A program made the position numbers and the translations under genes. The notes under the pieces were generated by a model that saw only the letters and a list, made by a program, of their open reading frames with translations, was not told the origin of the DNA and searched no databases. A DNA stretch of 17,697 nucleotides from DASUPK01 sp046732465 (GTDB taxonomy: Bacteria; Actinomycetota; Thermoleophilia; Solirubrobacterales; 70-9). The stretch is taken from positions 1 to 17,697 of the forward strand of contig JBKPND010000014.1 in NCBI GenBank assembly GCA_046732465.1, in the 5' to 3' direction. Shown piece by piece: positions 8,358 to 15,349 of the stretch (within the stretch, counting starts at the first letter, position 1; every line of letters starts with the position of its first letter).

Positions 8358-8549
8358 TCAGGCCTCGATCTCGTGGCCTACGGTACCAATGTCCATTGGA
8401 GCAGCGCGCGAGTCACCCTTGACCTGGGAGGGCGCCTTAGATCGGCGAGCGCGGACGACTCGCCCTGCCCGACGGTCGCTAGCCAGGGCGGCCAGCAACG
8501 ACGCTCCGAGGATGATCGGCTTGGTCGGCTCCGCGGCCGCGCCGCAGCC
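8358..8549 (-). pseudogene. In-frame 63-codon extension beyond the oxidase amber codon
   Basis: Directly after the TAG at 8550-8552 the same frame stays open for 63 codons to a TGA at 8358-8360. It encodes a small-residue linker (GCGAAAEP), a hydrophobic run (PIILGASLLAALA) and a basic cluster (DRRAGRVVRARR), then a polar end. That order resembles cell-envelope C-terminal anchor or sorting signals. It ends 29 bases before the autokinase ATG, a normal operon gap. It may be a tail lost by a nonsense mutation, a product of readthrough, or chance. There is no clear ribosome site for separate translation. Confidence 0.4.
8386..8399. promoter_or_regulatory. Perfect dyad ahead of the autokinase gene (candidate operator)
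   Basis: The 14 bases CCAATGTCCATTGG are a perfect 6-bp inverted repeat around a 2-base centre, 58-71 bases upstream of the autokinase ATG at 8328. The centre is too small for an RNA hairpin loop, so a dimeric regulator binding DNA is the more natural reading. No matching regulator is encoded in the window. Confidence 0.35.
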
Positions 8550-10793
8550 CTAGCCGGAGGCTCCCAACGTGTAGCGCCACGTAACGGGATTGGCGAGCGT
8601 TTTGCCCTCCAGGTCCTTTGCGGCTCCCGAAACAGCCGCCGTGTATTGCGTTCCTGCCGCTAGGTCGGCGTCGGGCTTGAAGATGAGCGCGTTTCCGTAC
8701 CAGCCGAAGGTGCCGCTCACCGGGGCCCCGTCGCTCGTTCTCTTGAGCGAAAAGGCGGCCTCGGTGGAGGGCTTGTCCATGGCCTTGTTGAAGATGGCGT
8801 AGGTCACCGAGCTGGGAGAAACGCCGGTCGCACCGTCGGCCGGATAGACGCTGGAGATGATCGGGCGGCTGGTCGTCGTAAACCGCCACGTCTTCGCGGC
8901 CGGCAGCGGGAACCCCCCGAGATCCCTGGCGTCGGTTGAAACGCTCGCCGTGTATTGCGTCCCACCTGCCAGGTTGGCGCCGGGCTTGAAAATCAGCACG
9001 CCGGGGCCGTACCAGCCGAAGCTTCCGCCCACCGCGGCACCGTCGCTGGTTCGCTTCAGCGAGAAGGCGCCCTCGGCGGAGGGCTTGTCCATCGACGTGT
9101 TAAAGGCGACGACGATCGGATCGTTTGGCAGCACCTCGGTGGCGTCCTCCGTCGGGCGGACGAAGCTGACTGTGGGCGACGTGCCCACCCGCACCATCCT
9201 CGCCACCGAGGGCACGCCGTTCGCGTCGATCACGAAGAGCATGTAGACGCCCCGCGGCGCGACGTTTGGGTTGGCCGGGGCGGTGGCGTTGAGTGTTCCG
9301 GTGCCGGCGGTGAACGAAAGCGGTACGTAGCGCTGGTCCATGTTCACCGAGTGTGTGACAGCACCTAGGCGAACGAGCGCCACCTTTCTAATCGAGGATG
9401 CGTTCGGCGTTGAGATCGCAAACGGCGCGCCATAGGTCACCCGGTCGGGGGCGGAGCTGATCTGGGGGCGCGGAGCGAGGCCGCCGTTCTTCTTGAACAG
9501 GTAGGGCGGCGAGAACACTTCGGCGTTCTTCGCGAGATAGCCCACCGCGTCGCAGGTGCCGCAGATACCGCCGCCCGCGGAGAGCACGCGCCCATCCGGC
9601 AGGAGGAGCGCGGTCGAGTGGTACTGGCGCGTCACTCGCATGGCTGCGAGCGTCCGCCAGGTTCCGGTGGCCGGGTTCCACAGCTCGGCCGGGTAGACGC
9701 CGTTGTTCAGATCCACGAGCGCGGCCCCGGACGAGTTGCCCCCGGTGGCGAGCACAGTGCCGTCCGCCAGCACGGTGAGGTTGTGTTGGCGGCGGCCGTA
9801 CGCCATCGGCGCCGTCGCAGACACCTGCGGCGTTCCCCCGTTCACGTTGATGACACTGGCATTCGTGCTCGACGGCCCGCCGCCCGCGACCAGGATCTTG
9901 CCGACGTCATAGAGGGTGTGGCCGCCGTAGGTGCGGTACAGCGAGTCGCGCTGGCCGTAGCTCTGCCACGAGCCTCCTCCGGCTGTGTTGAGGCTCCGCA
10001 TCGTCTGGTCGGGACCGGAGTAGAAGGCACGGCCATCGGGCGCTACGTCCAGCCACGGATATAGCGGCAGGTTGAGCGAGGCCGTGTCGAGCGCGCGCAG
10101 GCCACCCTCGATCTTGCGCACCTCCGGCATGTCCGGCCCGCCCTCGGTGATCAGCATCTCCCCGTTCGCCAGGGGGGTGACGGTGGGATACCAGCGTCCA
10201 GCCGCCATGTTCGGCCCAAGGCTCCACGTATTGGTGTTCGAATTGAAGATGTGCGTCTGGACGATGCCGTTGAGCTGGGTGTCCTTGTTCCCACCGGCGA
10301 CGAACAGGGTTCCATCCATGAGGTGGGCCAGGCCGCTGCAAAAGATGTTGTAGCCCGTGGTCACGTCCGCGGGGGTCTGGGCGCCGGTGGCGGGGTCCCA
10401 CACGGTCGCGCGGGTGTGGTCCTGGATCTCGTAGGTCTCGGTCGCGCGGTCTCCAATCGAGTCATATGCGAGGACCTTTCCGTTCCCGAGCAGCGCAACG
10501 TGCACGCCCACCACCGGCCAGTCGACGACAGGGCCCCACTGTCCCACTTGGCTGACGCTGCCGGTGATCGCCGCTGCTGCCACCGCCGCGTCCGTTGCGG
10601 TGACCGCCATGGTGTGCTGCTGGAGCCGCCGTTCCGTGGCCCGGTCGTGCGGGGGAACGAGGTCCTCCTCGAGGTGGCCTTGAGGGGTGCTCGGGTCCGG
10701 GTCGTGAGCAAACGCTGCTGTCGGGGCTCCAGCGCCGAAGACTGAGGCCGCGAGGGCGGCAGAGAGGACGAATGTGGCGCCGCGTTGGGGCAT
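8550..10793 (-). CDS. Secreted copper radical oxidase (galactose/glyoxal oxidase-like) with two C-terminal Ig-like repeats
   Basis: Predicted extracellular mononuclear copper oxidase that oxidises an alcohol or aldehyde with O2, giving H2O2. It has 747 residues. A signal peptide spans ~1-29 (cleavage after ...AAFA). A kelch-type propeller covers ~75-435, a galactose-oxidase C-terminal (DUF1929-type) domain ~440-537, then two Big_5-type Ig-like repeats (538-643, 644-743) that share 'FSLKRTSDGA'. The copper site is complete by comparison with galactose oxidase: Cys152 (thioether partner) in 'GYNIFCSGLAHLMDG', Tyr202 in 'GRWYPT', Tyr391-His392 in 'RQYHSTALLLPDGRV', and His481 in 'THSVNMDQR'. No Trp lies at the position matching galactose-oxidase Trp290 (Pro220 here), which points to a glyoxal-oxidase/GlxA-like specificity. 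It is the first gene of the run with the autokinase and flippase. Its TAG is followed by an open in-frame tail. Confidence 0.93.
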   Translation of the reverse strand: MPQRGATFVLSAALAASVFGAGAPTAAFAHDPDPSTPQGHLEEDLVPPHDRATERRLQQHTMAVTATDAAVAAAAITGSVSQVGQWGPVVDWPVVGVHVALLGNGKVLAYDSIGDRATETYEIQDHTRATVWDPATGAQTPADVTTGYNIFCSGLAHLMDGTLFVAGGNKDTQLNGIVQTHIFNSNTNTWSLGPNMAAGRWYPTVTPLANGEMLITEGGPDMPEVRKIEGGLRALDTASLNLPLYPWLDVAPDGRAFYSGPDQTMRSLNTAGGGSWQSYGQRDSLYRTYGGHTLYDVGKILVAGGGPSSTNASVINVNGGTPQVSATAPMAYGRRQHNLTVLADGTVLATGGNSSGAALVDLNNGVYPAELWNPATGTWRTLAAMRVTRQYHSTALLLPDGRVLSAGGGICGTCDAVGYLAKNAEVFSPPYLFKKNGGLAPRPQISSAPDRVTYGAPFAISTPNASSIRKVALVRLGAVTHSVNMDQRYVPLSFTAGTGTLNATAPANPNVAPRGVYMLFVIDANGVPSVARMVRVGTSPTVSFVRPTEDATEVLPNDPIVVAFNTSMDKPSAEGAFSLKRTSDGAAVGGSFGWYGPGVLIFKPGANLAGGTQYTASVSTDARDLGGFPLPAAKTWRFTTTSRPIISSVYPADGATGVSPSSVTYAIFNKAMDKPSTEAAFSLKRTSDGAPVSGTFGWYGNALIFKPDADLAAGTQYTAAVSGAAKDLEGKTLANPVTWRYTLGASG
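8553..9182 (-). repeat. Tandem Ig-like (Big_5-type) repeat inside the oxidase gene
   Basis: Two consecutive ~100-residue units, encoded at 9182-8865 and 8864-8553, share 'MDKPS', 'FSLKRTSDGA', 'FGWYG', 'LIFKP' and 'GTQYTA' in the same order. They are an internal duplication. Such domains usually act as spacers or glycan/wall adhesion modules. Confidence 0.8.
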
Positions 10794-10844
10794 TTTTCAG
10801 GGAGCCAAAGGGCGATCTGCCCGGCCCTATAGGAGTTCGAGCGC

Positions 10845-10874
10845 AAAGTACGCCCCGCCCAATGCCGCCGTCAA
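10845..10874 (-). promoter_or_regulatory. Candidate promoter for the oxidase-kinase-flippase run
   Basis: On the minus strand, TTGACG (10874-10869) and TACTTT (10850-10845) are separated by 18 bases. Transcription would start near 10838, about 45 bases before the oxidase ATG. The -35 is good and the -10 is weak, so this is tentative. Confidence 0.3.
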
Positions 10875-11157
10875 TCCGTGAAAACCCCCATACCCCAGGG
10901 CGAGATGTGCGCGCCCGAGCCGAATCGACGCGGGGGGCGCTGCCGCCGGCGCGCGTCCGGCCGGTTTGTGCCAATAGCGCGGGCGGCACCGCCACTTGGG
11001 CCGACCGAGATTCTTTCCTCGCGCTCGACCTCGTCAGGCGAGCCGAAGCCAAGCACACTCCCCGTCTCCCGCGCTAAGTTTTCCGCGACGAGGTGTTGGT
11101 GCCCGCCGCAGTGGGAAGCCGTCTTCGCACCCGGTCCCAGGGGGAATCGTGTGACGC

Positions 11158-11166
11158 GAGAGGAGG
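11158..11166 (+). promoter_or_regulatory. Strong ribosome site at first GT2, pointing to an ATC start
   Basis: GAGAGGAGG ends 6 bases before an in-frame ATC (11173) but 30 bases before the first in-frame GTG (11197). An in-frame TGA at 11152 bounds the gene on the 5' side and no ATG, GTG or TTG lies in between. Confidence 0.55.
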
Positions 11167-11172
11167 AGCCCA

Positions 11173-12201
11173 ATCGAACGAGAGCTGCGGCCAGCGGTGA
11201 CGATCATCATCCCGACGAGGAATCGCCGCAGGTTCTTGGAACAGTCGGTCAGGGACGCGCTGCGCCAGGTCGATGTCGACTTCGAAGTGCTGATCGTCGA
11301 CGATGGCTCGCGCGAGGCGGATGCCGTTCATGGCATCGAGATTCTCGACTCGCGGATCAGGGTGATTCGACACGACCGGCCGGGCGGCGTCGCTCGCGCT
11401 CGCAACACTGGGGTCGCAAATGCCTACGGGACATGGTCGGCCTTCCTCGACGACGACGATCGATGGGCGCCGACGAAGCTGCGAACCCAGCTCGCCGCGG
11501 CTCGCGCAGCGCAAGCGTCGTGGGTCTACTGCGCCGCCGTCACGATCGACCAGGAGGATCGCCCGCTGTTCGTGAACAGGGCCGGCAGGGCGTCCACCGG
11601 AGATTGGCTCGGCATCGTCAATCCCGTTCCGGGTGGTTGCTCGAACGTCATGGCCCGCACCGAACTGCTACTCGCCGTCGGCGGATTCGACGAGCGACTC
11701 GCGTTGCTGGCTGACTGGGACCTGTGGATTCGGCTCGCGCCGAAGGCAGCTCCCGCCGTCTCCGACGAGGTGCTCGTCGCCTACCGCCTTCATCCCGGCA
11801 ACATGCATGTCCGCAAGGTCGAAGAGGTTGACGTCGAGCTCGACTACCTGGGACGGAAGCACCTGCCGGCTCGAGACCGCTCGCGGCGGGATCTCCTCGG
11901 CTCGTCCGCGCTGGCGTGGCGGGCAAAGGCTTACCGCCGGGCCGGTCGCCGGCGCCAGGCGGCCCGTTTGTTCGTGCGGCGCTGGCGGCTCACGCATGAA
12001 GCCCGCGACTTGGCGCAAGCGCTGCTGTCGCTCTTCGGTGACCCAAGCGTCTGGGCCGTCAGGCGGCGTTGGGTGCAGCGGAAGATGTCGCATCCGGAAT
12101 GGCTCGATACGGGCGCTGTTTCCTCGCCGGCGCCCCCTATCGGTGAGCGGCCGGATACTGCTGCCGATCGCGACGAGCCGCACGCCGAGGGCGTGTCGTG
12201 A
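11173..12201 (+). CDS. GT2-family glycosyltransferase (first of tandem pair)
   Basis: An inverting GT-A glycosyltransferase using a metal ion and a nucleotide-sugar donor. Numbered from the GTG at 11197 it has 'MTIIIPTRNRRR' at the start, DDG at 35-37, the metal-binding 'FLDDDDRW' at 83-90, 'GGFDER' at 162-167 and 'ADWDLWIRLA' at 172-181, with an Arg-rich helical C-terminus. The frame is open back to 11155. The only strong ribosome site (GAGAGGAGG, 11158-11166) is placed for a start at the ATC of 11173, which adds eight residues and gives the same N-terminal length as the paralogue next door. I therefore give 11173, with GTG 11197 the conventional alternative. The stop overlaps the next gene's start by 4 bases (GTGA), so the pair is translationally coupled. 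Confidence 0.88.
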   Translation: MERELRPAVTIIIPTRNRRRFLEQSVRDALRQVDVDFEVLIVDDGSREADAVHGIEILDSRIRVIRHDRPGGVARARNTGVANAYGTWSAFLDDDDRWAPTKLRTQLAAARAAQASWVYCAAVTIDQEDRPLFVNRAGRASTGDWLGIVNPVPGGCSNVMARTELLLAVGGFDERLALLADWDLWIRLAPKAAPAVSDEVLVAYRLHPGNMHVRKVEEVDVELDYLGRKHLPARDRSRRDLLGSSALAWRAKAYRRAGRRRQAARLFVRRWRLTHEARDLAQALLSLFGDPSVWAVRRRWVQRKMSHPEWLDTGAVSSPAPPIGERPDTAADRDEPHAEGVS

Positions 12202-13244
12202 GTCGCGGCGAGATCGAGGTGAGCGTGGTGCTACCCACGCGAGATCGCTGGAGATTGGCCGAGGATGCGCTTCACAGCGCGCTCGGCCAACAGGGGGTTT
12301 CACTCGAGGTGTGCGTCGTCGACGACGGATCGCTGACGCCGGCGCCTCCCGGGTTTGGCGACGACCCACGCGTCCGGCTGTTCCGACACGACCGCTCGCA
12401 GGGCGTCGCCTCGAGCCGGAACCGCGCCATCCACGCGGCACGTGGGAAATGGGTCGCGTTCCTCGATGACGACGATGTATGGGCGCCATGGCATCTCCAA
12501 CGCCTGCTCCCCCTCCTTGAGGAAGGCGGGGCTCGGTGGGGCTTCAGCCGATACGTGATGACGACGCTGCAGCGGAAGCCAATCGGTAACGGCCCGATCC
12601 CGGCCGTCGAGTCCAACCTCGTGCGTCAATTCCTGCGCACGAATCCGGTCGGAACGCCGTCCTGCGCCGTGGCGGGCACCGAGACGGTGCGCAGCATCGG
12701 TGGCTTTGATGAGCGAATGTCGGTAATGGCCGACTGGGACCTCTGGATACGGCTCGCGATGGAGGGGCGGCCGGCCACCTCAGCGGCGTTCACGGTCGGC
12801 TATGCACAGCACAGCGGCGGCATGAGCCTCGACGCGGACCTGGTGCAGGCTGAGTGGGCCTATATGGCGGCGCACTACAAGCCCGAACTGGACCGCCTTG
12901 ATCTCACGTTCGCCGATAACGAATACTTCTGGCGCTGGTCGGCGCAAGGCTACGCACTACGGCGGAGGCGCCGCCCGGCAGCCCGCCTCTTCCTCAGGGC
13001 CGCTGTGCGCGGGGGTGGGTTCCGCGACATCGTCCGCGCGATCGCGGTCGTCCCTGTCGTCGGCTGGCCGATCCGGCTCAGGCGCTGGATCAGGACCTTG
13101 TTGCGCCGACGCCGGGCACCGGCCAGCGTTCACGCCTGGCTTCAGCCGTTCTCGGAGCGAGCCTCCTCGGCAGGCTCCGGCTCGCCTCCCTCGATGGACG
13201 GGATTTCCCAGCGGTGCCGGGTGCGCACGAGACCCTCGCCCTGA
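12198..13244 (+). CDS. GT2-family glycosyltransferase (second of tandem pair)
   Basis: A GT-A glycosyltransferase of 348 residues, paralogous to its upstream neighbour. Matching landmarks are 'VSVVLPTRDR' (8-17), VVDDGS (40-45), 'FLDDDDVWAP' (88-97), 'GGFDER' (168-173) and 'ADWDLWIRLA' (178-187). The GTG start overlaps the previous stop (GTGA) and has GAGGG just upstream. After ~250 the chain is Arg-rich with a short hydrophobic patch (IAVVPVVGW), suggesting peripheral membrane contact. The last 34 residues (315-348) are read from DNA that is antisense to the end of the Wzt gene. They are low-complexity (Ser/Arg/Pro), so the gene has probably lost an earlier stop and runs into its neighbour. 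It likely adds a different sugar from its twin, but the specificities cannot be told. Confidence 0.9.
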   Translation: MSRGEIEVSVVLPTRDRWRLAEDALHSALGQQGVSLEVCVVDDGSLTPAPPGFGDDPRVRLFRHDRSQGVASSRNRAIHAARGKWVAFLDDDDVWAPWHLQRLLPLLEEGGARWGFSRYVMTTLQRKPIGNGPIPAVESNLVRQFLRTNPVGTPSCAVAGTETVRSIGGFDERMSVMADWDLWIRLAMEGRPATSAAFTVGYAQHSGGMSLDADLVQAEWAYMAAHYKPELDRLDLTFADNEYFWRWSAQGYALRRRRRPAARLFLRAAVRGGGFRDIVRAIAVVPVVGWPIRLRRWIRTLLRRRRAPASVHAWLQPFSERASSAGSGSPPSMDGISQRCRVRTRPSP

Positions 13245-14428
13245 CGCCCGCCGGTGATTCGCAACGGGTATGCGCGCTGGTGCAGGTCATAGGCAAACCG
13301 CCAGCCCGACGCCCACAAACCGACCTCAATCGCGTATTCGCCGGGTTCCAGGTCCAGCCGCTCGTAGTGCAGTCGGAGCTTTGCCGAGTTCCTGAGTCCA
13401 TCGAGGCTCAACCCGGCGGTGGCGGTGGTCGCGTCGCAGCACTTGACGCCGTCGCGAACTCGGTGCACGGAGACGGCGGCCACCAGGCCTGGAACTCCGG
13501 CGGCCGGTGCCGAAATCGAAAGTCGGACGGTGAGCGGCGCGCCAGCCTCGAGCTCGTGGAGCGGACGGCCGTGACGATCGAGAAGCGCGACGCGCTCGAT
13601 CCGCACTTCCTGACTGCCGAAGCGGTTGTATCCGAGCTCGAGCGGGCCGGCTTCGGCCGTCTCGGGTAGAGGCGTCAGCTCGACGGTTCTCGCCATCATT
13701 TGTCCCCGGTAATCCCCGACCACCAACTCGGCCTCGCCGAGCGCACGAACGGTGCCTTCCTCGATCCATAACGCCCGGTCGCAGAGGTCGGTCACCTGGT
13801 CGAGATCGTGCGATGCGAGGAGGAGCGTCGTACCCCGCTTGCGCAGTCCGGCAACGTGGTCAATGCATTTGCGCTGGAACCCCAGGTCCCCCACGGCAAG
13901 CACCTCGTCGATGAGCAGGACCTCGGGCTCGAGCTGCGCCACCACGCCAAACGCCAGTCGCAGCTTCATGCCCTCGCTGTAAACGCGCATCGGTGCGTCA
14001 CCCCAGTCCTCGAGCTCGGCGAACTCCAGCACGTCCGACGTCCTCGCTCGGGCTGCGGCACGTGACATACCGGCGATGATCGCGGCCGTCAGGGCGTTCT
14101 CCCGCCCGGTGAGAGAAAGATCGAACGTGTCGCCAAGACTGAGGATCGAGGCCGCGTTCGCGGGTATCTCGATCCTTCCACGGGTCGGGGTTCCCAGCCC
14201 GGAAGCCAGTCGAAGAAGCGTCGACTTGCCCGCACCGTTCGGCCCGATCACGGCCAGGCTCTCCCCGCGCTCTACGGCGAGGGAGATGTCGCGCAGCGCC
14301 CACCGCTGCGGGCCGAAGCGCATCAGGGCAGGCACGCGACGGCTGACGACGTCCCGCACGGTGCGTGTACCCGGCGACCAGCGCGGATACGACTTCCAGA
14401 CTCGATCGAAGCTGACGGGGACGTTCAC
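13142..14428 (-). CDS. Wzt-like polysaccharide ABC exporter ATPase with C-terminal carbohydrate-binding-type domain
   Basis: ATPase of an ABC exporter for lipid-linked polysaccharide, 428 residues. The nucleotide-binding domain has Walker A 'GPNGAGKST' (62-70), signature 'YSEGMKLRL' (150-158; the SEGM form typical of Wzt/TagH rather than LSGGQ), Walker B 'VLLIDEVLAVGD' (170-181) and the switch His207 in 'LLLASHDLD'. Residues ~250-428 form a separate beta-rich domain of the Wzt C-terminal type, including 'LELGYNRFGSQEVRI', which in O9a-type systems recognises the terminal modification of the finished chain. The GTG at 14428 overlaps the permease stop by 4 bases (GTGA). A longer frame up to 14980 is only antisense shadow of the permease. 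The 3' end overlaps the convergent GT2 gene by 103 bases. Confidence 0.94.
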   Translation of the reverse strand: MNVPVSFDRVWKSYPRWSPGTRTVRDVVSRRVPALMRFGPQRWALRDISLAVERGESLAVIGPNGAGKSTLLRLASGLGTPTRGRIEIPANAASILSLGDTFDLSLTGRENALTAAIIAGMSRAAARARTSDVLEFAELEDWGDAPMRVYSEGMKLRLAFGVVAQLEPEVLLIDEVLAVGDLGFQRKCIDHVAGLRKRGTTLLLASHDLDQVTDLCDRALWIEEGTVRALGEAELVVGDYRGQMMARTVELTPLPETAEAGPLELGYNRFGSQEVRIERVALLDRHGRPLHELEAGAPLTVRLSISAPAAGVPGLVAAVSVHRVRDGVKCCDATTATAGLSLDGLRNSAKLRLHYERLDLEPGEYAIEVGLWASGWRFAYDLHQRAYPLRITGGRQGEGLVRTRHRWEIPSIEGGEPEPAEEARSENG

Positions 14429-15270
14429 AGCTCGTCGACGAAGCCTCCCTCGAGCGCGCGAAAGATCCATAGCCCCGCCGCCGCCAAGACCCCGCTTCCG
14501 ACAGCCACGGCGATAAATGCCCCCGCGGGGGGAAACGGATCCCCGAGGGTCACAGCACGGTAGCTCTCGATCAGTGTCCCCAGCGGATTCGCCAGGAGCA
14601 CGGATTGGAACTTTTCCGGTACGCGCGCGATCGCGTAGAACACAGGCGTGAGATAGAAGAGGACCATCATCGCCAGAGCGACGAGTCTCGGAACGTCGCG
14701 TAGGTAAACGCTGAGCGCCGCCACGATCCAGGCGATCCCAAGCATGAGCAGGAGTTGCACGGCGAACAGTGGGACCAGGAGCACGACGGTCCATTCGAAC
14801 GTGCCGCTCGCGAGCGTCAACGCAACCAGCACCGGTAGCGCCACCGCAACGTCGAAGATCGGCACCGCGACCGTCACAACCGGGAGGACGACCGGCGGGC
14901 AATTCGGCTGGAGCACCAGATCCCGGTGGGAGATGAGGCTCCAGCTCGCGTTTTGCACCCCGGTCAAGAACCAGGTCCACGCGATAAGACCGATGAAGAG
15001 GAATACCGGGTAATTAGGGATGCTCAGGTCGACGACGTGCCCGAAGATGAAGGCGAGCGCTGCGAGCTGAACGAGCAGCAGCACGACAGGCCAGGCCCAG
15101 CCCAGGATCGTTTCCCGGTTCGCGCGCGAGAGCTCGCGCACAACGAGGTGGGCGACGAGCTCCCTGATCTGACCGAGGTTTGTTCCCCGCCGAACGACGA
15201 CCGGAGCTGGCGCCTGTGCAAGCCCGGCAGCTTCAACCTCCGAGGTGCTGGATTTGAGCTCTGTCAACAC
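14425..15270 (-). CDS. Wzm-like polysaccharide ABC exporter permease
   Basis: Membrane half of the ABC-2 type polysaccharide exporter, 281 residues with six predicted membrane segments (~56-80, 88-106, 125-150, 158-190, 195-214, 250-271). Family landmarks are the amphipathic N-terminal helix before TM1 ('LVVRELSRANRETILGWAW'), 'SLISHRDLVLQPNCPP' between TM2 and TM3, 'YLRDVPRLVALAMMVLFYLT' leading into TM5, and 'NPLGTLIESYRAV'. The GTG at 15270 gives the normal ~45-residue cytosolic head. No clear ribosome site is seen. The stop is embedded in the start of the ATPase gene, as is usual for Wzm-Wzt pairs. The pair stands divergent to the phosphoglycosyl transferase. Confidence 0.93.
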   Translation of the reverse strand: MLTELKSSTSEVEAAGLAQAPAPVVVRRGTNLGQIRELVAHLVVRELSRANRETILGWAWPVVLLLVQLAALAFIFGHVVDLSIPNYPVFLFIGLIAWTWFLTGVQNASWSLISHRDLVLQPNCPPVVLPVVTVAVPIFDVAVALPVLVALTLASGTFEWTVVLLVPLFAVQLLLMLGIAWIVAALSVYLRDVPRLVALAMMVLFYLTPVFYAIARVPEKFQSVLLANPLGTLIESYRAVTLGDPFPPAGAFIAVAVGSGVLAAAGLWIFRALEGGFVDEL

Positions 15271-15349
15271 CGGTCGGGCGGGGGATCCGTTGACCTGACC
15301 GCGCGAACTCTACCCGGGCCCTGGGCGGCTAGGAGCTGTCCCACTGAAC

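Larger units (their letters stand above)
10794..11172. other. Divergent intergenic region between the oxidase and first GT2
   Basis: About 380 bases separate two divergently transcribed units. The region should hold the promoters of both the oxidase-kinase-flippase run and the GT2 pair. It contains short GC-rich palindromes (GGCGGCACCGCC at 10982-10993, CCGGCCGG) but no recognisable riboswitch, repeat or RNA gene. Open frames through it on both strands have low-complexity Arg/Gly/Pro-rich products and match no family I know, so I call no gene here. Confidence 0.5.

Noticed and set aside
10810..10822. GGGC-GATCT-GCCC hairpin in the oxidase leader
   Set aside because: A 4-bp stem is expected often by chance in DNA this GC-rich, and no riboswitch-like conserved core surrounds it.
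10871..11173. 100-codon minus-strand frame in the oxidase/GT2 intergenic region
   Set aside because: No family resemblance, no good ribosome site and a product rich in Gly/Arg/Ser as expected from random GC-rich DNA. It would also sit over the likely promoters.
14429..14980. Upstream extension of the Wzt frame to an ATG at 14980
   Set aside because: It is antisense to the permease gene, its product is Arg/Gly/Pro-rich with no domain, and the GTG at 14428 makes the usual 4-bp overlap with the permease stop.
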